This document shows, in pieces, positions 34,617 through 42,718 of a DNA stretch of 64,000 bases. The notes under the pieces are model-generated. The model saw nothing but the letters and a program-made list of their open reading frames with translations, was not told the origin of the DNA and made no database searches. A program made the translations under genes and the position numbers. The stretch is from the NCBI GenBank assembly GCA_910585455.1, contig CAJUEL010000006.1, positions 62,001 to 126,000 on the forward strand, written 5' to 3'. Numbering within the stretch: the first letter of the stretch is position 1; each line of letters begins with the position of its first letter. Origin of the DNA: an uncultured Eisenbergiella sp. Its GTDB lineage: Bacteria; Bacillota; Clostridia; Lachnospirales; Lachnospiraceae.

Positions 34617-35275
34617 AGCTGATACCCCATTCCCCGGCGGGTTTTGATGACATCCAAAAGCCCCAGCCCCTCCAGCCGGCTCCGCAGGCGGGTGACGTTG
34701 ACGCTGAGGGTATTGTCGTCGATATAAATCTGACTGTTCCACAGCGCCTCAATCAGGTCGGCCCGGGAAACGATTTCCCCGGCGTGGGACATCAGATGGG
34801 CGAGGATTTTCAATTCGTTGCGGGTCAGCTCTGCCGTTTGTCCGTTGGCGGTCACGGTTCCTTTTGTCAGGCTGAGCGAAAGTCCCGCCGCCTTTAACAT
34901 ATCCGGCTGGGCGTCTTCTGTGCCGTTTCGCCGCAGAACAGCCCTGATCCGGGCCAGAAGGACGGGAATATTGTAGGGCTTGGTGATGTAATCGTCGCTG
35001 CCCAGGTTCAGCGCCCGTAGCTCATCCAAAGCAGAGGTCCGGCTGGTGATGACAATGATGGGAGCAATTTTTCGTATCGCAGCACAGAAAGAAAGGCCGT
35101 CGCGTCCGGGAAGGCCCAGATCCAGAAGGACTAAATCCGGGCAGGCAGAGCGCACCTGCTCCAAAATGGTCTCAAAATCCGTTACAGACAAAGCCTGATA
35201 GCTCTCATTTTCCAGTAGGAAAGCCAGCTCCTCTCGAATGACAGGATCGTCCTCAACAATCATGATGGTTTGCAT
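34613..35275 (-). CDS. BceR-type OmpR family response regulator
   Basis: A 220-residue regulator: receiver domain with Asp52 (LVLLDLGLPGRDG), conserved Lys in TKPYNIPVLLARI, and a C-terminal winged helix ending RRGMGYQL as in BceR/GraR proteins. GGAGGTG stands before the ATG at 35275. It is the first gene of the kinase-regulator pair and is expected to activate the BceAB-type transporter genes when a cell-wall-directed peptide is sensed. The upstream region is occupied by a 190-bp inverted repeat starting 22 bp before the ATG. Confidence 0.95.
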   Translation of the reverse strand: MQTIMIVEDDPVIREELAFLLENESYQALSVTDFETILEQVRSACPDLVLLDLGLPGRDGLSFCAAIRKIAPIIVITSRTSALDELRALNLGSDDYITKPYNIPVLLARIRAVLRRNGTEDAQPDMLKAAGLSLSLTKGTVTANGQTAELTRNELKILAHLMSHAGEIVSRADLIEALWNSQIYIDDNTLSVNVTRLRSRLEGLGLLDVIKTRRGMGYQL

Positions 35276-35297
35276 GCTACACCTCCGACGCGGATGC

Positions 35298-35487
35298 CGT
35301 AACAGTTCAGACCAGTCTGAATCAATGTCATTAAGTTTGGCGGCGGGAGCAGAGCGGAAAGCGGCAGCGGATACAGGAGCGGACGGCCCGGTCAGAAGAG
35401 GACAGGCCGTCCGCTCCTGTATCCGCTGCCGCTTTCCGCTCTGCTCCCGCCGCTGAACTTAATGACATTGAAGTCTGAACTGTTACG
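35298..35487. repeat. Long inverted repeat with family A ends (190 bp)
   Basis: The left arm (35298-35388) and right arm (35405-35487) are near-perfect reverse complements around a 16-bp loop. The outer ends are the family A half-sites CGTAACAGTTCAGA and TCTGAACTGTTACG; inside them are AATGTCATTAAG and its complement, then a GC-rich stem of about 55 bp unrelated to the other long repeats. It lies directly upstream of the BceR-like gene, where a promoter would be expected. TTTTTTCTCG follows the right end. Confidence 0.92.
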
Positions 35488-35609
35488 ATTTTTTCTCGAT
35501 TTTAGCATATGGGCAGACGATAATCAACTATTCTGACTTGCTCTTGATTTGGTGAGGATGAAAAACTGAATATGGAATATAATTTTACATACGACATAGA
35601 ATGATTAGG

Positions 35610-35641
35610 TTGAATTTATCTTAAAATGTAGTATATACTAT
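35610..35641 (+). promoter_or_regulatory. Promoter with overlapping palindrome, probable antitoxin operator
   Basis: TTGAAT (35610-35615) and TATACT (35634-35639, 18-bp spacer) form a plausible promoter. The 12-bp palindrome TAGTATATACTA (35630-35641) covers the -10 box. Phd/YefM antitoxins repress their own promoters through palindromes at such positions, so this is a good operator candidate for the gene at 35672. Confidence 0.55.
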
Positions 35642-35671
35642 TATTATAGACAAAAGAAGGGAAGAATGTGC

Positions 35672-35848
35672 ATGCATATTGATTTAAAGAATCTGGTGTC
35701 TATTTCGGAAGCAAACCAAAATTTTTCAAAGGTCGCAAGGATGGTAGATGAGAATGGAGCAGCTGTGATATTAAAAAATAATTCGCCCCGATATGCTTTG
35801 ATTGATTACAGCAAGTTACAAGAAGATACGGAAAACTGGAGGAAATGA
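35672..35848 (+). CDS. Phd/YefM family antitoxin-like protein
   Basis: A 58-residue protein resembling the N-terminal DNA-binding half of Phd/YefM antitoxins: ISEANQNFSKVARMVDENGAAVILKNNSPRYALIDY is the conserved beta-alpha core. The C-terminal toxin-wrapping tail is very short (KLQEDTENWRK). ATG at 35672 is preferred because GAAGGGAAG lies at a suitable distance; ATG at 35666 is too close. The next gene starts 4 bp after the stop and is not a RelE/Doc toxin but a large AlbA/HATPase protein, so the usual toxin is replaced or absent. Confidence 0.85.
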   Translation: MHIDLKNLVSISEANQNFSKVARMVDENGAAVILKNNSPRYALIDYSKLQEDTENWRK

Positions 35849-35852
35849 GCTA

Positions 35853-37277
35853 ATGCAAATGGATCCAAGGAAATTGATTGGAGAAGCAACGGAGTATGAT
35901 AAGAAGCGTAGTGTAGAAAGAAAGCAGGTAAAGAGCTGGTTAAAAAGCATTAGTGCCTTTGCAAACAGTTTTGGTGGAACACTGATTTGGGGTATTACGA
36001 ATGATAATGAGGTTGTTGGGGTAGAAAATGCAGAATCTGATGCAGAGTTTATAAGTGAAACAATTAAAACGAAAATTGATTCCTTGCCAAATGTAAACTT
36101 GCGCTTTCGTATGGAAAATAATAAGAAATTGATTCTTCTTGATGTGTATGCAGGGAAGGAGACACCATATTATTATGTAGGAGAAGGAAATCGCACAGCG
36201 TATATTCGATTGGGAAATGAAAGTGTTCCGGCAGATAATATTACATTGAAGCGTCTGGTTCTTCAAGGAACGAATCGCTCTTATGATAGTCTTATTTCAG
36301 AATATAAATTTGAGAACATGGCGTTTACAAAATTACGTTCTGTTTATAAGTATAATACAGGAAAAAATTTTGAAGACAGCGATTATGAATCCTGGGGAAT
36401 TTTAGATGAAAGAGGTAATCTTACTAATGCAGGGGCGTTACTGGCGGATGAATCGCCAATACGTCATTCGAGAGTGTTCTGCACTCGTTGGAATGGTTTG
36501 GATAAGGCGCATGGACTAATGGATGCCATTGATGATGAAGAATATAGTGGCGGTTTGGTAAATCTTTTACAAGACAGTGTTAAGTTTGTCACAAGGAATA
36601 CAAAGAAGGCATGGAAAAAAACGGGACACGGAAGAATTGAAATGCCGGATTATCCGGATGATGCTATATTGGAAGGGATTGTTAATGCACTTATTCACAG
36701 AGATTATTTGGAACTGGGAAGCGAAGTTCATATAGATATGTTTGATGATAGGCTTGAAATTTATTCACCGGGTGGAATGCCGGATGGAAGCAAGGTACAG
36801 AATTTGGACTTGAGGAATGTATCATCAAAGAGAAGAAATCCTATTATTGCGGATATATTTAATCGATTAAATTACATGGATCGTCGAGGAAGTGGATTTA
36901 AGAAAATTTTGGATTCTTATGAATTTCAAGAGCATTATACGGAAGATATGAAACCAGAGTTTAAGTCGGGGAATAGTGATTTCTGGCTGATATTTAAGAA
37001 CTTGAATTATGGTGCAAAAGACATTGAAGATGCTTTAGCTGTGGAATATATTGATAAAGAGAGGCATCATCTTAACCAAAATGGTCAGGATATGGATAAG
37101 ATGATAATTGATTTTTGCAGAGAACCCAAATCAATCATGGAGATTATGGATTATTGTGGATTTAAGAGCAGAACAAGTTTCAGAAGAAATTATTTACAAA
37201 AAATGCTGGAAAATAGAATATTAAAAATGACTATACCTGATAAGCCGTCAAGCAGGAATCAAAAGTATTATTCCTAG
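35853..37277 (+). CDS. AlbA/Schlafen-like nucleic-acid-binding and HATPase-like protein (COG2865 type)
   Basis: A 474-residue protein. The N-terminal part (about residues 25-140; SWLKSISAFANSFGGTLIWGI and TAYIRLGNESVPA) is an AlbA_2/Schlafen-type putative nucleic-acid-binding domain. The middle (about residues 270-370; EGIVNALIHRDYLELGSEVHIDMF and RLEIYSPGGMPDG) is the GHKL-like ATP-binding domain often annotated as RecG C-terminal or HATPase_c_4. A C-terminal winged-helix-like tail follows. GGAGGA lies 9 nt before the ATG at 35853. It is markedly AT-rich, unlike its neighbours, suggesting acquisition. Encoded 4 bp after a Phd-like antitoxin gene; the pair may act as a regulator, toxin-antitoxin or defence unit. 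Confidence 0.85.
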   Translation: MQMDPRKLIGEATEYDKKRSVERKQVKSWLKSISAFANSFGGTLIWGITNDNEVVGVENAESDAEFISETIKTKIDSLPNVNLRFRMENNKKLILLDVYAGKETPYYYVGEGNRTAYIRLGNESVPADNITLKRLVLQGTNRSYDSLISEYKFENMAFTKLRSVYKYNTGKNFEDSDYESWGILDERGNLTNAGALLADESPIRHSRVFCTRWNGLDKAHGLMDAIDDEEYSGGLVNLLQDSVKFVTRNTKKAWKKTGHGRIEMPDYPDDAILEGIVNALIHRDYLELGSEVHIDMFDDRLEIYSPGGMPDGSKVQNLDLRNVSSKRRNPIIADIFNRLNYMDRRGSGFKKILDSYEFQEHYTEDMKPEFKSGNSDFWLIFKNLNYGAKDIEDALAVEYIDKERHHLNQNGQDMDKMIIDFCREPKSIMEIMDYCGFKSRTSFRRNYLQKMLENRILKMTIPDKPSSRNQKYYS

Positions 37278-37280
37278 AAA

Positions 37281-37329
37281 TTATCTTAACCATATCCTGA
37301 CCAAAATGGTTAGGATATGGTTAAGATAA
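37281..37329. repeat. Very stable hairpin after the AlbA gene, repeating part of its coding sequence
   Basis: TTATCTTAACCATATCCTGA and following bases (37281-37303) pair with 37307-37329 over 23 bp with one wobble and a 3-nt loop. There is no T tract. The right half (37299-37327) matches 26 of 29 bases of 37074-37102 inside the preceding gene (encoding NQNGQDMDKM). Confidence 0.8.
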
Positions 37330-37368
37330 GGAATGGGATTTTTACTTTGGGAGAAGAAAGGAGATTAT

Positions 37369-39864
37369 ATGAAAACATATCTGTTTTGTAACGCACATCT
37401 GGATCCGGTATGGCTGTGGCAATGGGAATCGGGCATGAGCGAGGCACTGTCCACCTATCGCGCGGCGTCCGAACTTCTGGATGAATATCCGGACTTTGTG
37501 TTCAATCACAATGAGGCGCTGCTGTATCAGTGGGTGGAGGAGCATGATCCGGAGCTGTTTGAAAAGATCCGCAGTCAGGTGGCGGAGGGAAGATGGGAGA
37601 TCGTCGGGGGCTGGTTTTTACAGCCGGACTGCAACATGCCGTCGGGAGAATCCATCTTCCGGCAGGTGCTGCGGGGCAGGCTTTATTTTTATGACAGGTT
37701 TGGAAAGGTTCCCGTTACGGCGGTCAATTTTGATTCCTTCGGACATGCCCAGGGACTGGTGCAGATGCTGAAAAAATGCGGCTATCAATATTATGTCAAT
37801 ATCCGTCCGGGGAAGGACAACTATGAATTTACAAGCGAGGATTTTATCTGGCGTGGCTATGAGGGCTCCGAGATTGTAGTCCATCGTTCCGATAAGGGGT
37901 ATAATTCCGTTCTGGGGAAGGTGGAAGAGGAGCTGCCCGAATGGATGGAAGCGCGCAGGGACCAGGAAAATGCGCTGTATCTGTGGGGCGTGGGAAATCA
38001 CGGCGGCGGGCCCTCCAGAAAGGATTTGGACGATATCGCGAAAATGAAGGAGAACGGCGCCGATCTGCAGCATGCCAGGCCGGATGAATATTTTGCGACG
38101 CTGGACAAAGAAAAGCTGCCCGTGGTAGAGCGGGGATTAAATCCCGTCATGGAGGGCTGCTATACCTCGATCATCCGGATCAAGCAGCTGCACCGCAGGC
38201 TGGAGAACGATCTGGTCATGGTAGAAAAGATGGCGTCCCACGCCGCCCTGGCGCTGGGGATGGAATATGAAAAAGCGCGTATCGACGACGCGTGGCGGGA
38301 TCTGCTTTTTTCGGAATTCCATGACGCGCTTCCGGGCTCCTGTATTGCGCCGGTGGAGGAAGACACCATCCGGATGCTGAATCACGGACTGGAAATCACC
38401 AATCAATTAAAAGCGAAATATTTTGTGGCATTGTGCGCGGGGCAGGAGAAGCTCAAGGACGGCAATACCGTGCCGGTTTTTGTATACAATCCCCATCCCT
38501 TTGCCTATACGCAGCCTGTTGACGTGGAATTTTTGCTGCCCAGGCAAATGTGGCATACGGATTTTTCCAATCCGGTCGTTTACCGGGACGGGGAAAGGGT
38601 GCCCTGTCAGTCAGCGAAGGAATCCAGTAATTTCAGCATGGACTGGTGCAAACGGGTGATCTTTTCGGCTGAATTGCCGCCGGCGGCCATGAGCCGTTTT
38701 GATATTCATTTTGATGTGATCCCCAAACGACCCGCACCCCAGCTTGCGCCCGATAAAAAGGGGAATATTACGGTGCAAACGGCCAGAGGGCAGGTGGTGA
38801 TCAATGCGCATTCAGGACTGGTGGAAAGCTATGTCGTGGACCAGACGGAATATTTGCAGGCAGGCGCGCTGGCGGTGGATGTTTATGACGATTCTGTCAG
38901 CCCCTGGGGAGGCGGGAGCGTTTTTTGTCCGGAATATCCAATCGGCCGCTTTGCGCCCATGCCGGCGGGAGAAGCCGCGGATTTTTCCGGCGTGAAAACC
39001 GCCCTGCTTTCTCCGGTCCATGTGGCAGAGGAGGGCGAGGTATTTGTCATTGTGGAGGCATGCATGCAGTACCATAAGTCCAGAATGCTCATGCGCTATC
39101 TGATCAATAAGCTGACAGGGGTTCTGGAGCTGGATATGCGGATTTTCTTTGCGGAACGGGAAAAACGGCTGAAGCTTTGCGTTCCCACACAGCTTAAGGA
39201 GAGCGAATACATCGGGCAGACCGTTTTTGGCAGGGAAAAGCTGAACGACAACATGCAGGAATGCGTTTCCCAGTACTGGCAGGCCGTTGCAGGGCAGGAC
39301 AAAGCGCTGGCCATCGTGGATGACGGCGTATACGGATCGCACTGTCAGGACGGGACAGCGGGCATTACGCTTTTGCGGTCTGTCGGCTATGGCGCGGGTA
39401 CCATGACCTGGGGAGAGCCCTATCAGGAGCAGATGTATCATGAGAGAATGGAGCAGGGAGAGCGGTGCTACCGGTTCCAGCTTTTGGCGGGTGAGCGCAG
39501 GGCGGTGCTGGGAAGCGTGGACCGTCAGGCGGCGATGTTCAATCAGAGGGTGTATGCGTTGCAGTTCTGTCCGTCCGGGAAGGGGACGATTCCGCCTGCG
39601 CTTTTGAAGATCGACAAAGAAAATGTGGCATTGAGCTGTCTGAAACGAAGCGAGCGGGAGGAACATGTATATATCCTGCGCATTTTTGAGGCGCAGGGGC
39701 AGGCGGTCAGGACGACGGTGGAAATCCCGGTGCTTGGGCTATCCAATGAGGTCTCGCTGGAGCCTTTTGAAATCAAAACCTTCCGGATAGAAAAAGGGGT
39801 ATTTGCCGAAACGGACATGCTGGAAGGCGCTGTTCCGATTTTGGATTGTGGGCAACAGGGATAA
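37369..39864 (+). CDS. Glycoside hydrolase family 38 alpha-mannosidase
   Basis: An 831-residue enzyme that removes alpha-linked mannose. HLDPVWLW gives zinc ligands His10 and Asp12; NFDSFGHAQG carries the nucleophile Asp122; the helical mid-domain includes FSEFHDALPGSC, with His and Asp near the active site. The length is usual for bacterial cytoplasmic GH38 enzymes. No signal peptide, so it acts on imported glycans. The ATG at 37369 follows AAAGGAG; an ATG 36 nt earlier lacks a signal. No transport genes adjoin directly; the lipoprotein at 40274 is 409 bp downstream. Confidence 0.95.
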   Translation: MKTYLFCNAHLDPVWLWQWESGMSEALSTYRAASELLDEYPDFVFNHNEALLYQWVEEHDPELFEKIRSQVAEGRWEIVGGWFLQPDCNMPSGESIFRQVLRGRLYFYDRFGKVPVTAVNFDSFGHAQGLVQMLKKCGYQYYVNIRPGKDNYEFTSEDFIWRGYEGSEIVVHRSDKGYNSVLGKVEEELPEWMEARRDQENALYLWGVGNHGGGPSRKDLDDIAKMKENGADLQHARPDEYFATLDKEKLPVVERGLNPVMEGCYTSIIRIKQLHRRLENDLVMVEKMASHAALALGMEYEKARIDDAWRDLLFSEFHDALPGSCIAPVEEDTIRMLNHGLEITNQLKAKYFVALCAGQEKLKDGNTVPVFVYNPHPFAYTQPVDVEFLLPRQMWHTDFSNPVVYRDGERVPCQSAKESSNFSMDWCKRVIFSAELPPAAMSRFDIHFDVIPKRPAPQLAPDKKGNITVQTARGQVVINAHSGLVESYVVDQTEYLQAGALAVDVYDDSVSPWGGGSVFCPEYPIGRFAPMPAGEAADFSGVKTALLSPVHVAEEGEVFVIVEACMQYHKSRMLMRYLINKLTGVLELDMRIFFAEREKRLKLCVPTQLKESEYIGQTVFGREKLNDNMQECVSQYWQAVAGQDKALAIVDDGVYGSHCQDGTAGITLLRSVGYGAGTMTWGEPYQEQMYHERMEQGERCYRFQLLAGERRAVLGSVDRQAAMFNQRVYALQFCPSGKGTIPPALLKIDKENVALSCLKRSEREEHVYILRIFEAQGQAVRTTVEIPVLGLSNEVSLEPFEIKTFRIEKGVFAETDMLEGAVPILDCGQQG

Positions 39865-40273
39865 CTGTTATTTATGATATCCGCAGGATTCCGCGCGGCG
39901 GAATCCTGCTATCACAGACAGGTGGGCTTACCGGGAGAATGTGTAGGGAAAATTCATATACAGGGCAGGGAAGAACGGGACATGTGCAGCAGCGGACCGC
40001 CCTGTCCTTTTTTTATACGATAGGAAAATTTTCTTCCTATCGTATAAAAAAAGACGTTAATACGTACTCGTGCGCGAGGAAGAAGTTGCCTGCTGGCAAC
40101 CGCGCGCGACGCGGCGTGTGCGCTTTGCCCACATTTTTTTAGCCGTTCCTAGAGATATTTTAGAGATTGGGCTGCTAGGATAGGGGAAAGAAAGCCGCTG
40201 GGTAACGGCAGGGCACAGGCTTTGCGGTTACGTTTCCGGAAGCGGCTTTTTGTAAAAGGCAAGGAGGATTTTC
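39865..40273. other. Gene-free region rich in hairpins
   Basis: No credible reading frame. A 19-bp perfect stem (40008-40026 with 40034-40052, core TATACGATAGGAA) starts in a T run and ends in an A run, so it looks like a terminator in both directions. Further on, GTTGCC/GGCAAC sits in a GC-rich block (40065-40130) that precedes ATTTTTTT. The last 80 bp lead to a GGAGG before the lipoprotein gene. Confidence 0.6.
40008..40052. terminator. Bidirectional terminator-like hairpin
   Basis: The left arm 40008-40026 begins with seven T residues and the right arm 40034-40052 ends with seven A residues; the arms are exact complements around AATTTTC. It probably ends the GH38 transcript, 144 bp after that gene. 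Confidence 0.65.
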
Positions 40274-42577
40274 ATGAGAAAAGGAAAGAAGTGGATAGCC
40301 CTGGGGCTGTGCGCAGCGCTGCTGTGCTCTGCCCTGGGCTGCGGAAGGAGTGCAGACCCGGCACAGACAGGGCAGGCGACTGCAGAGGTACAAAACGAGG
40401 GGAACCGGCAGGATGCGCAGCTAAGTGATCCGGCAAAGGAATCGGAGAGCGCCAGTGTGACCTCCATGGGCAGATACATGGAGAGCGCCTATGCGCTGCC
40501 GGAGGGGGCGGAGACCTATGGCAGGACGATGACCCAGCTGGCAGACGGCAGGCTCGCCTATTATGACAGGGCGGTTGGCCTGTATACCTCAGAGGATGAA
40601 GGAAAAAGCTGGACGAGGCAAAAAAGTGAAAAGGAGCTGTTTGCGCCGCGCGAGGTCGGCTATACGGGGCATGTGGCGATCGCGCCGGACGGGAGCGTCG
40701 CGGTGGTGGAGCATGTCTATCCGGAAGGAGAGCCTGACCGGACGACCGTGATATATGTGGATCCGGCGGGTGCGATGGGGGAAGTAAACGGCGATATTTC
40801 GGATACTGATTTTGTCCACAAGGTGTTCTTCGGATTGGACAATACCCTGTACGGGGTTACCCTGCACGGGACGATTTATACGATCGACCGGACGGAGAAT
40901 ACGTTAAAGCAGCTGTTTGTGGCGGCACAGACCCCGGAGGTGCTGGCTTTTTCCGGGAAGCTCATGCTGGCTCTGGAGGAGGGCGGCGTGGAAATTTTCA
41001 ATCTGGAGACCCGCGCCATGCAGGATAAGGATGCCGTGCTGGATGATTTCTGCCGGGAAAATTTCGCCGGTAAGCTGGGAAATATGTCGGACTGCGTGGG
41101 CGGCTATCTGCTGGGCGCGCAGGAAGGGATCGTCTATCTGGCGGGCACAAAGGGGCTGTTCCGCCATGTGCTGGGCGGCAATGCGATGGAGCAGATCATT
41201 GAGGGCAGCTTTTCCACCTTCGGGGATCCCAGTATTGGCATTTGTGACGTTCTGCTTTTGGAGGATGAAGAATTTCTGCTTTTGTCCACGGGAGGGGAGC
41301 TGATCCGTTTTACCTATGATCCCAATGAGCCCACCATGCCGGAGAAGCTTCTGCGTCTTTACAGTCTGGAAGAAAACAGCAGGCTCAGGCAGGCGATCAG
41401 CGCCTATCAGAAGGCCTACCCGGACGTATACGTCAGCTATGAGGCGGGAATTGCGCAGGGCAGCGCCGTCACGAAGATGGACGCGCTCAAAAACCTGAAT
41501 CTGGCGCTGATGAGCGGGGACGGACCGGATGTGATTTTATTGGATGGAATTGATGCCGGAATCTATGCGGATAAGGGCATGCTGCTGGATCTGGACCACA
41601 TCCTGGATGAAATGGTCAGCGACAATTCCGTGTATGAAAAAATGGTCGGCGCGTACCGGACGGAGCAGGGAACCTTCGTGCTCCCGGCGGGCTTTCAGCT
41701 GCCGCTCATCACCGGCAGGCCGGAGGATATCGATGCGGTGACGGATTTGAAAACGCTGGCGGATGTGGTGGAGCGGCTTTCCCTGGAAGTGGAGCGCGGA
41801 ACCGTGACGGGAGCCATTTCGCCGGAGCGGGAGGTGAGCCAGCTGATGACGGTGTGCAGCGCCGCGTGGCTTAAGGGCAAGGAGCTGGATGAAGCAGCGC
41901 TGGCAGAATTTCTGACCCAGGCAAAGCGCATCTATGATGCGGAAAAGGAGGGGCTTACCCAGGAGCTTTTATCCCACCTGAATACGGATTATACGGACGC
42001 GGTGCCGATCGGTCACCAGACGGACTGGGTCTGCATGGGCATCGCAAAGCTCGCCTTTGGAGCGGCAGATCTGATGCTGATGGATATCGGCGGCATCGGG
42101 AAGCTGGTGGAGGATAAGGGCTTTACCTTCAAGCTGTGGAGCGGGCAGAGCGGCGCCGGTTTTGTGCCGGTCAGCAAGCTGGCCATTTCTTCCAGGACAG
42201 AGCGGCTCGAGGAAGCGGAAAACTTCCTGCGCCTGATGTTTTCTCCGGAGGTGCAGGGCGTGACCATGGGGGACAGCTTCCCGGTAAACCGCGCCGCCTT
42301 TGAAAAGGAATGCGAATGGACCGAGCAGTCGCTGGGCGGCTCCTGGAACAGCCCCTGGGGAGAGCTGGAGTATGGAAACGGATGGCCCAACAGCGATGTG
42401 ACGGACAGACTCAAGGAGCTGGTTGAGCAGGCGGATACCCCCATCGAGGGCAATGCCGTTTTGGAGGAGGCTGTCAAAAAGTACAGCGGGCAGATATTGA
42501 AAGGCGGTATGAGCATAGAACAGGGTGTGGACTTTATCAAAAAGGAGGTGGCGATTTACCTGTCAGAGCAGGGATAA
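40274..42577 (+). CDS. Lipoprotein with Asp-box/propeller-like N-terminus and solute-binding C-terminus
   Basis: A 767-residue lipoprotein. Signal peptide with lipobox ALGC (lipidated Cys23). Residues about 50-350 consist of short beta repeats; TSEDEGKSW is a clear Asp-box (S-x-D-x-G-x-x-W), the element of sialidase-like propellers. Residues about 360-765 resemble family 1 extracellular solute-binding proteins (AISAYQKAYPDVYVSYE, MSGDGPDVILLDG, GDSFPVNRAAFEKE). The fusion is about 300 residues longer than a normal binding protein. No permease gene accompanies it. Start supported by AAGGAGG. It may tether glycans or feed an unlinked transporter. Confidence 0.8.
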   Translation: MRKGKKWIALGLCAALLCSALGCGRSADPAQTGQATAEVQNEGNRQDAQLSDPAKESESASVTSMGRYMESAYALPEGAETYGRTMTQLADGRLAYYDRAVGLYTSEDEGKSWTRQKSEKELFAPREVGYTGHVAIAPDGSVAVVEHVYPEGEPDRTTVIYVDPAGAMGEVNGDISDTDFVHKVFFGLDNTLYGVTLHGTIYTIDRTENTLKQLFVAAQTPEVLAFSGKLMLALEEGGVEIFNLETRAMQDKDAVLDDFCRENFAGKLGNMSDCVGGYLLGAQEGIVYLAGTKGLFRHVLGGNAMEQIIEGSFSTFGDPSIGICDVLLLEDEEFLLLSTGGELIRFTYDPNEPTMPEKLLRLYSLEENSRLRQAISAYQKAYPDVYVSYEAGIAQGSAVTKMDALKNLNLALMSGDGPDVILLDGIDAGIYADKGMLLDLDHILDEMVSDNSVYEKMVGAYRTEQGTFVLPAGFQLPLITGRPEDIDAVTDLKTLADVVERLSLEVERGTVTGAISPEREVSQLMTVCSAAWLKGKELDEAALAEFLTQAKRIYDAEKEGLTQELLSHLNTDYTDAVPIGHQTDWVCMGIAKLAFGAADLMLMDIGGIGKLVEDKGFTFKLWSGQSGAGFVPVSKLAISSRTERLEEAENFLRLMFSPEVQGVTMGDSFPVNRAAFEKECEWTEQSLGGSWNSPWGELEYGNGWPNSDVTDRLKELVEQADTPIEGNAVLEEAVKKYSGQILKGGMSIEQGVDFIKKEVAIYLSEQG

Positions 42578-42590
42578 ATAAAAAGGCGGA

Positions 42591-42624
42591 GCAGGGCTGT
42601 CCAAAGCAGGACGGCCCTGTTTTG
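42591..42624 (+). terminator. Terminator after the propeller-type lipoprotein gene
   Basis: GCAGGGCTGTCC (42591-42602) pairs with GGACGGCCCTGT (42609-42620) with one mismatch, followed by TTTG. Confidence 0.8.
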
Positions 42625-42718
42625 CGGCTGCATCCTTACGCATCCCGCTCCAACCAGCAGGCAGCGCAACCTTTTGGCATATTCTTCTGCCCTGTCCGCA
42701 TAAAGTGTAGTAATAACA

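Noticed and set aside
30441..35487. CRISPR-like array suggested by recurring palindromes
   Set aside because: Copies are not regularly spaced, are not separated by similar-length unique spacers, and no cas genes are present.
39846..40142. A 98-codon frame after the alpha-mannosidase gene
   Set aside because: It runs through a strong terminator-like hairpin, has no ribosome binding site and no recognisable domain.
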